From: Viscum album
Lineage: Eukaryota; Streptophyta; Magnoliopsida; Santalales; Viscaceae
Length of the DNA stretch: 64,000 nucleotides
Reading direction: 5' to 3'
Assembly: GCA_963277665.1 (NCBI GenBank)
Contig: OY728131.1
Coordinates: forward strand, 1,390,750,688-1,390,814,687
This document shows, piece after piece, positions 1-11,994 of the stretch. Positions within the stretch are counted from its first letter, which is position 1. Each line of letters opens with the position of its first letter. The position numbers and the translations under genes were made by a program. Below the pieces are notes generated by a model that searched no databases, was not told the origin of the DNA, and saw only the letters and a list, made by a program, of their open reading frames with translations.

Positions 1-59
1 CAATTAAAAGATTCAATGTTTGTAGGGTTATTTAAATAAATCCTAGTAAAAATCAAACT

Positions 60-1037
60 ATGCTTACTAGCCCCATTGGCTTACGTAAAATTTAAATCAT
101 GTAGCAAAGGAATGCAGGTACAAATGATTGAAGATGAAAGTGTTTTTCATTGATACACAGGAGATAGAAGGACATCCACAGACTGAAGTCTCTTCTCTTT
201 TTCAAGAATTTCAAGAAGATTTCAACATAACTCTTCATTTGATTTACGGCATCCCGAGATTCTTCAGCAACCACCTGAAATTCATTCATTTAACTAGATA
301 CAATAAGAGTTGAAGTGATACCAGCTATTCTTGGAACAATTTTAAAAGGATGTTCTTCAGTACGGTTTGAGAAACTTTTCTGCTGATCAAATAGTGACTC
401 TATTTCTATCCAAGAGACTTGGAATATGGATGCATGGATTTGAAATTGGAGCATTGGAAGTAAAGATGTATTTGGAGGGAGTACTCTTTTCAGATATTTC
501 TTTAATTCCATGTTTTTATTCTCTCCACCAACTGATAGCGGAAAAAATTTCAGCCCATGGGTTTTCCATTTTCATATCTGCAAGGAAATGACATTGAGGA
601 AAAATTTTAATGTTCACACCAATGTTGTTTCTCTTAATGCATAGCATAGCCACAATAGTGGAGTAGCAGTGCAGCTACATCTCAGGCATATAGTTCATTG
701 CATCTGGAACATTGACTCCTTGCTGATGACCATGACCATACAGAGACAGGTAGATTCTATATGGGAAAATATGATGATACTTCTTCAATTACTTAGCCAA
801 TTCTGGGATAGTGTTGTCACAGATATCATAGTAATCATGGCCAAAATTGTACATCATGTCATCAATCTGTTTGCTAACCGGATCATCAGTCGTGCTGATT
901 CTAAATAGATCCATTGAATATGCACACAAGTTGAATAAATTAACAAATAAGTAAGTTGTTTTTTCATAAAATTTGTGAAGGAATTTCAGAAAAATGTCTA
1001 AGGCATTAAGGCGTGAAAGTATGGATGTGTCGCGCAA
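60..1037 (-). pseudogene. possible decayed coding fragment, unrecognised
   Basis: Read on the minus strand from 1037 downward, one frame stays open for 82 codons and then continues through few in-frame stops, with stretches such as DDPVSKQIDDMMYNFGHDYY and VNVPDAMNYMPEM. A further open stretch near 511-290 contains FKIVPRIAGITSTLIVSS and one near 289-92 contains ESRDAVNQMKSYVEIF. This is more open than the AT-rich surroundings would give by chance, and the residues are mixed and not low-complexity. I do not recognise a family. It could be an exon fragment of a cellular gene captured by an element, or chance. No splice sites or start could be fixed. Confidence 0.25.
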
Positions 1038-1568
1038 GTGTTAATGTGTCGTGAACATTTCTGGAGAGAAAGTATCACCGCGCAAGTCCTATTAACTTGA
1101 CAACAGCATGAAAACAGTGAAACAACGAAAAATGAGCAACTTGTGCGGCGAAGGGGACCTGCACGACGAGAGCTCTATAATACAGAATCAGATGCTATGC
1201 ACGGAAAATGACCTCGTATTTATAGTCCAGGCGGCCCACCTGCGCGCCTACACCCAGCACGTTCCATCCAGTGCACTCCAGCCCTGCGCGACTCGAACAT
1301 GTGCGCCAACTGTTGCACACTGAAAAAACTTGCGCGCCACCTTTCCTTTGGTTTTATTATTTTCCTCAGAGTCACATCCTCATTTCTTTCGGATCCAACT
1401 CTGAGGGGGGGCTTTTTTGACGCTATTTTCTCGTCACATTGTGTATAAAGAATGTAAAGGGAATGCGATTTAGCACAAATTGATTCATCCTTTGAAGAAA
1501 ACATAAAAAATTGACAAAGGCATGAACGAGGCTTCAAAATCCCATGTGCCGCGCAAGTTACATCATTG

Positions 1569-1590
1569 TCGCGCAAGTCCACTTGCGCGA
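1569..1590. repeat. perfect palindrome, 10-bp arms
   Basis: Arms TCGCGCAAGT and ACTTGCGCGA are exact reverse complements separated by CC. A smaller hyphenated palindrome (GCAAGT, G, ACTTGC) follows at 1605-1617. Both lie 40-90 bp upstream of the TATA box at 1656. Confidence 0.9.
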
Positions 1591-1655
1591 TGCCTTATGG
1601 TCACGCAAGTGACTTGCACACCCTAATGGATATCTAACCAGGGTCTTCTCTAGCC

Positions 1656-1663
1656 TATAAATA
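1656..1663 (+). promoter_or_regulatory. TATA box of an LTR-like promoter (family D)
   Basis: TATAAATA in a pyrimidine-rich context is followed at about 30 bp by a leader-like stretch containing a T-run and CTCCCAGCGCCC. This is the arrangement seen in plant Ty3/gypsy LTR promoters. It suggests that roughly 1040-3804 is a partial plus-strand LTR of a family distinct from A and B. Its LTR ends were not found, so the family assignment is an inference. Confidence 0.5.
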
Positions 1664-2334
1664 GACCCTGTGGGCCACCCATTTTGGGAGGAATTTTTTT
1701 TTTCAGAAACTCAGATTTGAGCTCCCAGCGCCCTAGTCTCTTCTCAAAGCTTCTGAAACACTTCTAAGGTAATTTCATACCTAGAACGGAAGACCTAAAT
1801 AAGGGGAGTAATGCCTATGTTTTGAAACTCATCAACATTTGCGTGCCTGAGTGGCCAGCCTTGAAGGGAAATGGACACACTTACGTGCCGCCTAACTCCT
1901 TCAATAGACCTAGTGTTCCACTCTTCTCGAAGAACCTCAAGATGATTATAAAGGCTTTAACCAAGAGTCTCTCAAGTATTACCATGCTGGTTTTCAAACG
2001 CGCAAGTTCCCATGTGTCGCCCAGGTATACCTGCGCGACCAGGACTTGCGCGCCCACGCAGTACCCACGTGCTGGCCAGGACTTGCGTGCCCCTTCCTTT
2101 TTGGGACCCCTTCTTTCCTATTTCACCCCTATTAAACCATTACATCTCTCTTATTCAAGGTTCAGTATTCAAGAATCTCTTTAAAGCCATTAATGGCATG
2201 ATTTCTTGATTTGACTTCCTTATCCGAACGGAATAATGTGGAATATCTATCAAAACATATTTATTTACACATCCTTATGTCACTAAAGATTGAAATATCA
2301 TTCATTCAACCTCATCCTTTATGATGAGAGAACT

Positions 2335-2800
2335 CATTAACCTAGGCCCCTTTTTCAGGAATAATCCCCAGTATTAATTCTTAACCTGGGCCTCCTTTGT
2401 AGATGTAATCCCCAGTCTCAAATATGGGCATCCTCTTCATGAGTAAGCCCCAAGTCCCTTAATTTTTCAAATCTCTTATCCTGGGCTTCCTTTTCAGGAA
2501 ATAAACCCAAGTAATAATTATTAACATGGACCTCCTTTTCAGAAGTAAGACCCAGTATCAAATATGGGAATCCTCTTTAGGAGTAATCCCCAAGTCCCTT
2601 AATTTTTCAAATCTCTTAACCTAGGCCTCCTTTTCAGGAATAAGCACCAGTAATAATTATTAACCTAGGACTCCTTTTCATAAGTAATCTCCAGTCTCAA
2701 ATATGGGCATCCTCTTCAAGAGTAAACCCTAAGTCCCTTAATTTTTCAATTCTCTTCACCTCGACCTCCTTTTCAATAGTAATCCCCAGCCTTAATTAAT
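2335..2800 (+). repeat. tandem repeat, about 140-bp period
   Basis: The phrase AATATGGGCATCCTCTTCA with close variants recurs at 2421, 2561 and 2700, each followed by GTCCCTTAATTTTTCAA. Within each 140-bp unit are shorter subunits of the form CCTGGGCCTCCTTTTCAGG then AGTAATCCCCAG. About three long units are present, with a stray subunit near 2880. It lies inside the family D LTR-like region. Confidence 0.8.
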
Positions 2801-3804
2801 CATAACCAGTCATAATTTACCTTTGATCTAGTATTCCTTCTCATGATTAAAACCCAATCATAAGTCCTCTCCTAATATGGGCCTCCTTTTCAGAAGTAAG
2901 CCCCATGTTAGAGAATTCAAATCTCAATGAAGCACATATACCTTTATGGACCATGTTCCTGGATTTATTCCCTGAAGTAAATCCTAATCATCATTTATCT
3001 GGGCAGTCATACAAATATAAGTCCAACATTATTTCTTATGATTGCATCCTTCATGGCACAATTGTCTAATTTTTTCCAATACCTATTTTTTCTCACACTG
3101 AGCATGACACACGTGAGCTTAGAGTGTAAAAGTAATTATGACATCCTTCTTTGAGTCATAAATCATAAATATCATACTCCCTAACTTGAACTATGTGGGT
3201 TTTGAATCCTTTTCTAAAAATGGATACATAGGAAGCCCATCTGCAGGTTTGATCCCAACTCTGAAATAATCCATGTCCTTCTGAATAACAATAAACATCA
3301 ACTGCCCCACTGAGTGGCTTTAAAACCAGCATGGTCATCATAATGACCAAGATACTTCTATATAAATGTGTCAAATGATACCATTGACCAATAATCTCTA
3401 ATAAATATAGATGATTCTCTATCGATGAAGAACCTCGAATACATATAAAAGATTCTCTAAATTTCATACATATTTAATCATTGATTGTCATATTTGAGGT
3501 AATGATCATTTTATACTTGGTAATGTTATAAGGATTAATGAACATAACATAAATATATAAATAGATTCCCAGAGTAGACAATAATTCCCCTCAAAAAGGT
3601 ATGATGAGTCAGACCTCCCATACTCTCGACCAATGCAAATTCCTAAGCCTCATCAGTCAATAACTAATGAGCGCCTACCTTTGGAAAGTAGGTTCATATG
3701 GATATGTAATCATTGGATGTTTCCGGTTCGACGAACAAACACATTAGAAACCTATTGGAATGTTTTAACCTTCATTCAAGGAGGTAATCCCCAAATTTCG
3801 AGGG
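2801..3804 (+). other. non-coding remainder of family D region
   Basis: AT-rich, with one stray copy of the 2335-2800 subunit near 2876-2905. An open frame on the minus strand (3467-3156) resembles nothing known and is not counted as a gene. The segment ends where clear homology to the family A LTR begins, near 3805. Confidence 0.4.
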
Positions 3805-5241
3805 AAACGTACATAAATATCATTAACAAAGCACTATTAGAAGATCATATATGATATCAGATTAATTTATATGGTTCCTGTATAATTTATTAACAATGAT
3901 TTCACCATTATACAAGAGATTAACCTACCCTCGACCAATGAAAAATACAAGGTAATGTTTAATTCTTCAATCTCATTATTATCCAAGATTGTTTATGTGT
4001 ATGTATTTTCTGGGACATATTTATTATCCATGTCCATGTTTCATAAAATAAATTTCAAAATGATTCTTTTTAGGTACCCTTTAAATAAATCATAATTTTA
4101 AATATTTTAAATATTTATTCATCTATATCTATCACATTAATATCCATGATTTCAAAATGGTTTTAAGGATTTATTTATATGGACATGATAGCTTAAAAAT
4201 GTTAATTCCTTTAATATGTTTCAAAGTGGTATGGGACACTTTGATTCAAAAATCTCTTTTAAATGACTTTTTTTATAACTGTGTTACTTTTAAATGATTT
4301 CACAAAAAGGGATATTTCACTCCAAAAGTTTTACTGATCATTTTTAACTATGTCAACATCCTTTAATGGATAATATTCTTGATTAAGGTTGATTTATTAT
4401 AATAAAATCTTCCATATTGTATTGAATGAGTTATGATATGTTTGATTGTGGTTGTGTAATTTTTATAACATTCATGATTTATGGATATATTATTTGCATT
4501 TCGTATGCTATTTTTAATAATAATTTTTATGTTAGGTTTCAACCATTTCATATGAGGAATGCATTGGACTTAGTAAGCGATGGATGGAGCCCGCTATAGC
4601 TCCTAGATGCATCGGTAGGTCCCATGAGACAATTAGATGGGGAATTGGCCGAGGCCTTTCCCAATTATATATATAGTTTTGGACGAGGTCGTAATCATTT
4701 TTAGATGTCTTGGTCAAGGCCTTTACAAAATGTTTCAGAATGTCCTACATTATACATTCCCTCATTATGAAAATAATATTGATGGTTCATGTGGTTGTTA
4801 GACTAGTAGAATACCCATGACTATGTTTTATTATGGAAATATTTACTCAGCTCATATTTCTGCCATAAAGTGTTCATGTTTATTATTATTAAAGGCATGT
4901 GTTTTCAATTATTCACCATGAAAAATGTTTATGTTATCTTCCGTTTTATTTCTTACTCTTACTGAGTATCTAAGCTCCGCCCTTTCTTATGTTTATATTT
5001 CCCAGGATCCCAATAAGTTTTTTATGATTGATATGTCAGGTTAAGCTAAGGAAACAATGGAGTTATAAAAAGATTATTTTTGTTGTGTTTTATGTTAGAA
5101 AGTGTAATGAAATTTTCATGTATGTAATCTAATTTTTAAAACTGCTAAAGTGGTCGGTCCTTCAGGACCTGATTCCTTGAAGTCATGCTAATGTATTAAA
5201 ATAATTCACCGGCTCCGGGAATCTACGGTCAGGGAATTACA
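3805..5241 (+). mobile_element. family A LTR 1, 5'-truncated
   Basis: This matches the last 1.4 kb of the full LTRs at 7598-11494 and 13848-17736: compare GCAATATTAGAAGAT near 3830, 10085 and 16337, and the block GGAGCCCGCTATAGCTC near 4587 and 10840. It ends in TTACA followed directly by a primer-binding site. The Del/Tekay-like tail with CTTACTGAG and TTTCCCAGGATCCC is present near 4955-5010. The first 2.5 kb of the LTR is missing, replaced by the family D region, so the left end of the array is a recombination or deletion junction. Confidence 0.8.
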
Positions 5242-5243
5242 GC

Positions 5244-5255
5244 TGGTATCAGAGG
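5244..5255 (+). other. primer-binding site, tRNA-iMet type (A internal 1)
   Basis: TGGTATCAGAGG begins two bases after the LTR end. The plant Ty3/gypsy consensus, complementary to the 3' end of initiator tRNA-Met, is TGGTATCAGAGC. Confidence 0.9.
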
Positions 5256-5742
5256 ATGTTTAGAAATAACCTTGGAAACTAGATTTAGATAAACTCTTAT
5301 TAGACAATATTTACCTAAGATATACTTTGAGGATTAATATTGAACAACTTCCTAGAATTTTGGTAATTCAGATATTTTGTGACATTTCCATGCAATACAT
5401 CCCTGTATGGAAACGAGGAAGTAGAGGCGGCACGGGCACATATGTACCTAGGAGTGAAAACTCCAATAAAGAGTTTCATGCATGACCTAGGGTATCCTAG
5501 TACACGACAACGAGCTTTGCTTCACACCTCATTACGACACTCGTGGGGGATATTCTTTGGACAAATTAACATTTTTTATAAAAACCATTAAGAAGGATTT
5601 ATTAGTAATTACTTCCTCAAAGAATTTTTTTTATGATTATGGATTATATTCATAAACAGTTCAATTTATATTAGGTATTTTACTAGTTTGGGATTATGAA
5701 CTACGATTCATAAACTAACCTAGTGTACACCATTATTTAGAA

Positions 5743-6190
5743 ATGGTTCCCAGTAGAAGGAATGAGAACTCCAGCAATATAACTGATCCAAACAGATTAA
5801 AGGATCACATCTTTCATGGTCTTAAGGCAACATTTATAATGTAAATAGTCTTTCACATATTCTCATCATTTTAAGAAATAGTATCATGTCTTAATAAGAT
5901 AAGTAAATAATTCTCTGTGTTCTATGGATTTTAAGGGATGCAAGAAAAGAAAATGATGGAATAGAGGATGATGGATAAAGGTAACAAGGGAAAGAATGAT
6001 TTTCTCATATGTGGTAACTGTGGAAGGAATCACCATGGTATGTTCTAGGAGGGAATGGTCATTTTTTATAAGTATGGAAAAAATTTGACTTAGTATGTGA
6101 TTTCCAGGGTAATAAAAATGTTTCAAATGTATAATGCTTCTTCTGCAAGGAGTTGGGACACTACATGAATCAATGTCTAAATCATCAAAG
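5743..6190 (+). pseudogene. reduced Ty3/gypsy gag, copy 1 (decayed)
   Basis: The start MVPSRRNENSSN is followed within 20 codons by DHIFHGLKATFI, which resembles the end of the capsid domain in plant Ty3 gags (RFLRGLRPEI-type). The main body of capsid is therefore missing. Downstream, after frame changes, are two zinc knuckles. The first is near 6007 and reads ICGNCGRNHHGMF, with the last Cys replaced by Phe. The second is near 6134 and reads CFFCKELGHYMNQC, a perfect CX2CX4HX4C. Stops follow ATFIM and the first knuckle, so it cannot make a full protein. It is shared in outline with the copy at 11995-12440, so the internal deletion predates amplification of the family. Confidence 0.7.
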
Positions 6191-6944
6191 TAAACCAAAA
6201 AAGATGTTTTTGGATAAAAATCATGTTATGATATTACCACATATGAAGAGTAATGAATAGTGTTCTTGTGTTTTCATTAAAGAATAATTTCATTTGAGTG
6301 TTGTATCAACGACGTACTAGTTATATGAATTATCGAAATAAATAAAGATGGTACTGCAGTAAAATTTCATTGGGGATTTGAGATTGTATGGTACTAAGAA
6401 AAGTGACTCAATAGTATTTTAATATTCTAGGAAAATACATGGGTGAGGAAAGATAAACCTCAATATATTTTTGATACTGCGGTAGTGATTTTGGGATAAA
6501 ATATGATAGATTTGGATAAATTATATTGGATATTCCTGACTACCTTGAAATTGATTGATGATTTTCATATTCTATCATTGTTTGAGTTTAAAGATTTTTG
6601 GATTTAAGGAGTATATCTAGTATTTTATAATTAATAAGGGAGAATAAATGTATTCAAAAATGTTTTATGGTAATTCAGGGTGTTTTCATGTTTTAAGAGA
6701 TTACATGATGAAGTTATTCACATGTTATTACATGGAAAAAGAGAACTTCATTATGTTTATTTTCCTTATAAATGTTGGACTGTGAGTTTGGAAAAAAGTA
6801 TTTTGGATAAGTCTAAATGATTGAATGAATTAGGTTGTACATTGGATATTAGTGTTTAAGGATAAATCATTTCTTAAGATAATTTTTGGATTGTTTTTAA
6901 AAGGGCATCCCAGTGGTCGGGCAACAACCTGCTGCGTCTCATAA

Positions 6945-7016
6945 GGTCATGAGGCTTGAACCTACAACCAAAGGGTGACAACGGTTCATCACCTACATCT
7001 GGCCTACGAGATGAAC
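6945..7016 (-). repeat. antisense tRNA-like / SINE-like segment (A copy 1)
   Basis: On the minus strand a box-A-like stretch (GGCCAGATGTAGGTGATGA) is followed about 35 bp later by GTTCAAGCC, a perfect match to the RNA polymerase III B-box pattern GWTCRANNC, in the context TTGTAGGTTCAAGCCTC. Equivalent segments are at 13190, 32455, 52885 and 58765. It resembles the 5' end of plant tRNA-derived SINEs. No downstream SINE body was defined. Confidence 0.5.
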
Positions 7017-9301
7017 TGGTTTATATAATGTAATTTTTTTTAAGTATTCAGAAAAAATAATTATAAATTCATTATTTTTGGAACCCTATACAATTATGAT
7101 AAATACAATATTTTTTAATTATATTATCTTTTAGAGTGAAAAGCCAATTTGTGGTAGGAATTATTTGAAGGATGAAACTCTATTTGTCATGTAGTTTTTT
7201 ACCTCTGTTTCTATGATTAAAGTAATTCTTAATGATTAGGGAAGGGATATTTAAACTGAAAATGTGTTATCCTAATAACTTATGAGATTTTAAATCATCA
7301 TATAATGATGGATTTGATGCCCTCAATTTTACACTAGTTTGTGATTGATAACCTCTATCACCCCTATAAATATTTATATTTTTCCCTCCAAATCTGTATT
7401 TAATTTCCTCATATGTTCTCCTAATCAAAATCATAATTTGGTGGTGACTTTTTCATTTCCCTTTCCCTCTTATGAAGTCTAAATTGTATTTTCCCAAATT
7501 CCGATGTAGGTTTTCCAAAAAATTCTTTTTTATTTTCAAACTTTTATTTGAAAAAAATTCAAATTTCTAGAAAAAAATTTATTGAAGTATGGGATAATGT
7601 AACACCACAAGATTTCAAATTTTGTTATCTCATTAAATTAATTAAAAAGCTTTCTCTACATGCAACAATGAGTTCGAGTGAACCATGACTTACCAAAATG
7701 GCCCTTAAAAAAGTGGTTATGAATAATAATAACTGCATTTTGAATCATATATACTCCATATTATTTTAACATCCATGTTATATGTTTCTTAGAAATAATA
7801 TAATAACAAATTCATTTTTTCAGATAAAGTAACTATTTTTCATAAATTCAATTTTACCGCCATTTAATGTGGAACAATTTTTAAATCCAATATTAGATAC
7901 TTTTATATTTTAAATTTGACAAAATATACTTCTTCTTTAGAATTGGGACATAAAAATTTAGTTTTGATGTTTTTTTGGTGTTTTTCCGATAACTTCCAAT
8001 TTTTTATAAATAGTGAAAAACAATGCATTATTGTTTAAAAATGAATTTTTTTAATTAATTAGTTATTTTAATTTATTTTATTTTAGGTCAAAATAGATAC
8101 ATAATACCTATATATGTTCAATGTAATTTATTGGATTCATTTTATAACATTCTTAGATATATAAAATTTTATTGAACTTTTAACCGTCTTTTACCCACCT
8201 TCTAGGAGCATTTGAAAATTAGCATAAAACGTAATATTAGCACTATTTTTTGTTGAATTTCAAAAATATGAGAGATGTGGTTAACATGTGTAAGTAGAAT
8301 GTGGTTCAATAAGATGTAAATAATTTTTGGTGAATAGTAACTTTTGGCTTTTATTTATCACTGTTAAATGAAAATGGGGTAATTAAGGGTAAACATAATA
8401 TTATAATTATTATAACACATGTAATAATTCTATTGGATAAGTGTAATTCAACCAAAAACAACCTTATGAATATAATATGATCCTTTAGGCGCAATTGGAT
8501 TAGATTAGGACATTTATTATTATTTTATTTAACAAAGAGATAAATATTTTAAATTCAATGTTCAATAACTAAACCATTTTTAATATAGGGTTACACATAA
8601 GATAAATCCGAATATAAATATTAATTATGAAGATAATATTATTTCCTACATAATAATATTTTATTTATAATTTTTAGACATTATATAATAAAATTTATTT
8701 ATGACACATTGATGATGAAATAATAACCTTTTTAATGAATGGTTAGAATAATTAATGTTATAAATATACAAAAATATTTTATTTGAGACTTTTGATGAAT
8801 TAAACTAATTATCTAGGTTAATATGACACCTTAGGGTTTATTAAATATTTTTTTCAGATATATGGTTGTTATGACATTCACAAAATCAAAATACAAAAGT
8901 TTCAAAATTGACATAAATTTATTATTAAAACAAATTATATATTATTTGCTGATATAATATTCCTAAAAATAAAAGGTTCTTACATAGTGATTAAATAATA
9001 TTATATATTTCATTAATGAACCACATTATGTTTTATTCTATTTTTTTATTATTTTTATTGACCATATAGTGTAAGAATACAAGAAGACACGATAAAAGTT
9101 AAACTATTTAACTAAGAGTTAAATATGAAATATAAGGTTAAAAAGGTAACCTAAACTTGTATAAAACCTATTGGATGAAAGGATTTAGACCCATAACCAC
9201 CTAATGCTCTAAATAAATCCATTTAAAGCCATAATAAACAGAATAATAGTTTATAATAAATTAATACTTAAATCTTTTCTGAAAGTGACCCTCACCCCTC
9301 T

Positions 9302-9309
9302 TATAAAAG
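9302..9309 (+). promoter_or_regulatory. TATA box of LTR A2
   Basis: TATAAAAG follows CCCCTCT and is conserved at the same place in every complete LTR of families A and B. It marks the likely pol II promoter, with the transcript starting about 30 bp downstream. Confidence 0.75.
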
Positions 9310-9645
9310 GGAACTTCCCATTTTCCCAAAATAACACCTCCAAAGCCATTTGGCTCGGCCAAAACCTACCCAAATATCCTACAAAATTTCCTCAATTAAT
9401 CTTATGGGACTTCCCTTGAAATTAAATCCAACTTAAGGAGCCCTTTTGTTTAAATCAAATGGAAACAACCGAAGAAGACGTAATAATTTCACCTCCCTTT
9501 TCGAAGTTCTTTTCTTCTTCCACTTCCATTTTATTTGTTATTTCCATACCAAAATAAAAACTCTAGTACCATCTACAAATTGTGATGCTATTATAAATAT
9601 TTCAAAACCATATTCGTTATTCTATCCATCTGATAAATGAAAAAT

Positions 9646-9893
9646 TCACCACACATGCGTACGAGCGGTGTACTGTCTCCACGTCATGGTGTAGTTTGTT
9701 ATTCAGACACTAAATTATTTTGATGGGTATAATAATGGGTAAAAATGATGTGAATAATAAATATAACTTGTTAATTATTCTATACATATTATGTACCATC
9801 CAATTAAATATCATTTCACCATCAATATAATGATATTTTCGCTCATGCGTACGTACAGATTACCGTCTCCATGAACACGAAGTGATTCATTCC
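9646..9893 (+). repeat. CATGCGTACG motif, two copies (LTR A2)
   Basis: Copies at about 9646-9702 and 9838-9893, 192 bp apart, share CATGCGTACG, then TACCGTCTCCA after about 10 bp, then a G/A-rich step and a TTCATT or TTTGTTATT tail. The first copy reads CACATGCGTACGAGCGG. Confidence 0.75.
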
Positions 9894-11496
9894 CCATCGT
9901 AATAATTAAAGAATAATTTTCATTCTATGATTAAAAATAATTTTTAATAACATAATATCATTCAATATATGAATAAAATACATCCATTCCATAATAAACA
10001 TGACTTACGTAACCAATAATATAAAGTAAAATGAATCAGTTTACACACGCAACGATGATACTACTGAAATACAATAAACAAAGCAATATTAGAAGATAAT
10101 ATATGATATCATATTAATTTATATGGATCTTTTATAATTGAGTAAAAATTATTTAACCATTATAAAATATTTTATCTGACCCTAGACCAAGGAAATTTAC
10201 AACGGAAGGGTTAATTCCTCAATCTCATTATTATCCAAGATTGTTTTTGTGTAAGTATTTTCTGGGACATATTTGTTATCCATGTCCACGTTTCATAAAA
10301 TACATTTTAAAATGATTCTTTTGAGGTAATATTTAACTAAAACATCATTTTAAATGTTTTAAATATTTATTCATCAAAATATTTCTCATTAATGTCCATG
10401 TTTTCAAAATGGTTTTAAGGATTTATTTATAGGGACATGATTGTTTTAAAATGTTAACTCCTCTAAAAAGTTTCAAAGTGGTATGAGACACTTTGATTCA
10501 AAAATATCTTTTAAATGAAATAATTTATAAATGTGTGACTTTTAAAGGATTTCACAAAAAAGATATATTTCTCTCAAAAAAGTATTATTGATCACTTTCA
10601 ACTATTTCATCTTCTTTTAATGGATATTATTCTTGATTATGGTTCATTTATTATAATAAAATATTATCTATTGTATTGAATGAGTTATGATATGTTTGAT
10701 TATGGATTAATTATTTTTATACCATTAATGATTTTTGGTTAAATTATTGAAATTTTGTACTCTGGTTTTAATAAAAAAGGTTATGTTATTTTTAAACATT
10801 TTCATATGAGGAATGTATTACACATAATATGTGATTGGTGGAGCCCGCTATAGCTCTTCAACGCATCAGTAGGTCTCATGAGACAATTAGACGTTGAATT
10901 GGATGAGGCCTTCCCAATTTGACATATGGTTTTAGCCGAAGCCCTAATCATTTTTAAACGTCTTGGATGGGGACTTGAAAAAATGTTTCAGAATGTCCCT
11001 CATTATACCTTCATTTATTATGAATATAATATTGATGGTTTATATGGTTGTTTGACTATTAGAATACCCATAACTATTTTTTATTATGGAATTATTTTAT
11101 CAGATCATATTCATATCATAAAGTGTTCATATTTATTATTTGTAATGTCATTTGTTTTCAATTATTCACCATACCTAATGTTTATTTTATCTTTCGTTGT
11201 ATTACTTATGCTTACTGAGAATCTGAGATCACCTCGTTCTTATGTTTCATCTTCCCATAATTCCAAGAAGTGTTTTATGATTGATATGATTGTTTAAGGT
11301 AAGGGTAAATATAGTTCTCAAAGGATCATTTATGATGTGTTTTATGTTAGAAAGTGTAACGTAACATTAATGTATGTAATCTATTTTTCAAAACTGCTAA
11401 ATTGATCGGCCCTTTAAGAATTGATTCCATGTAATCATGCCCATGTTTTTTTAATAATGCATTGGATATGGGCTTCTGGGGTCGGGGTGTTTTAGT

Positions 11497-11508
11497 TGGT
11501 ATCAGAGG
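11497..11508 (+). other. primer-binding site, tRNA-iMet type (A internal 2)
   Basis: TGGTATCAGAGG, identical to the site at 5244, two bases after the LTR end. Confidence 0.9.
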
Positions 11509-11994
11509 AAGTTTAGCATTAAACTTGGAAACAAGATTTAAATAAACTCTAATTAGATAACATTACCATAAGATAGACTTCGATGATTAGTATAGGAGAA
11601 CTCCCTATAATTATGGTAATGTAGATATTTTGGGAATATTCCAAGAAATACATCTCTATCTGGATATGAGAAGGTAGAGGCGGCTCTGGCACATATGTTC
11701 CTAGGACTGAAAACTCCGACAAGGAGTTTTGAGCATGACCTGGGTTATCAATGTACTCAACAACATGCCTTACTGCACTTTTGGTTACGACACTCCCGGG
11801 GGAAATTCTTAGTAAAAATTTACATTTTCATTACAAACTATTATGAAGGATTTATGAATAATTAGTTCCTCAATGAATTTTTTTATGATTATCGATTATA
11901 TGCATAAACTGTTAAATTTATGTTATGTATTTTACAAGTTTAGAATTATGCTTTACTATTCATAAACTAACCTAGTGTACAACATTGTTTAGAA

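Larger units (their letters stand above)
1031..2090. repeat. cluster of CGCGCAAGT motifs in both orientations
   Basis: The 9-mer CGCGCAAGT or its reverse complement ACTTGCGCG occurs at about 1032, 1079, 1328, 1550, 1570, 1581, 1999 and 2044, with one-base variants near 1602 and 2081. The block is locally far richer in G+C and CpG than its surroundings and overlaps an LTR-type promoter. A pair of near-identical segments beginning AGGACTTGCG lies at 2041 and 2078. The motif cluster brackets the TATA box at 1656. Confidence 0.7.
5242..7597 (+). mobile_element. family A internal region 1
   Basis: Only 2,356 bp lie between two LTRs, far too short for a gag-pol (about 4.5-5 kb in autonomous chromoviruses). 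It holds a reduced gag (5743-6190), a trace of an aspartic protease near 6465-6495 reading FDTAVVILG where the family has FDTGA, and an antisense tRNA-like segment near 6945. No reverse transcriptase or integrase was seen. It runs about 80% similar by eye to 11495-13847. Confidence 0.8.
7598..11494 (+). mobile_element. family A LTR 2, complete (3,897 bp)
   Basis: It starts TGTAACACC immediately after a degraded polypurine tract and ends in GGGGTGTTTTA where the family end is GTGTTACA, followed by a primer-binding site at 11497. Contents in order: long AT-rich 5' part; TATA box at 9302; leader with CCTCCAAAGCCATTT; two copies of the CATGCGTACG motif (9646-9893); block with AGCCCGCTATAGCTC near 10840; Del/Tekay-like tail. 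The 123-codon open frame at 10926-11297 is judged chance, because the other LTRs carry stops or lack its first half. Confidence 0.85.

Noticed and set aside
3156..3467. 103-codon minus-strand open frame tested as Ty3 integrase
   Set aside because: No HHCC or DDE integrase blocks are present. It was considered as the missing half of the family E pol and does not fit.
10926..11297. 123-codon open frame in LTR A2
   Set aside because: The equivalent parts of LTR A1 and A3 contain stops or lack the first half, the composition is hydrophobic and AT-driven, and it lies in the non-coding 3' part of an LTR.
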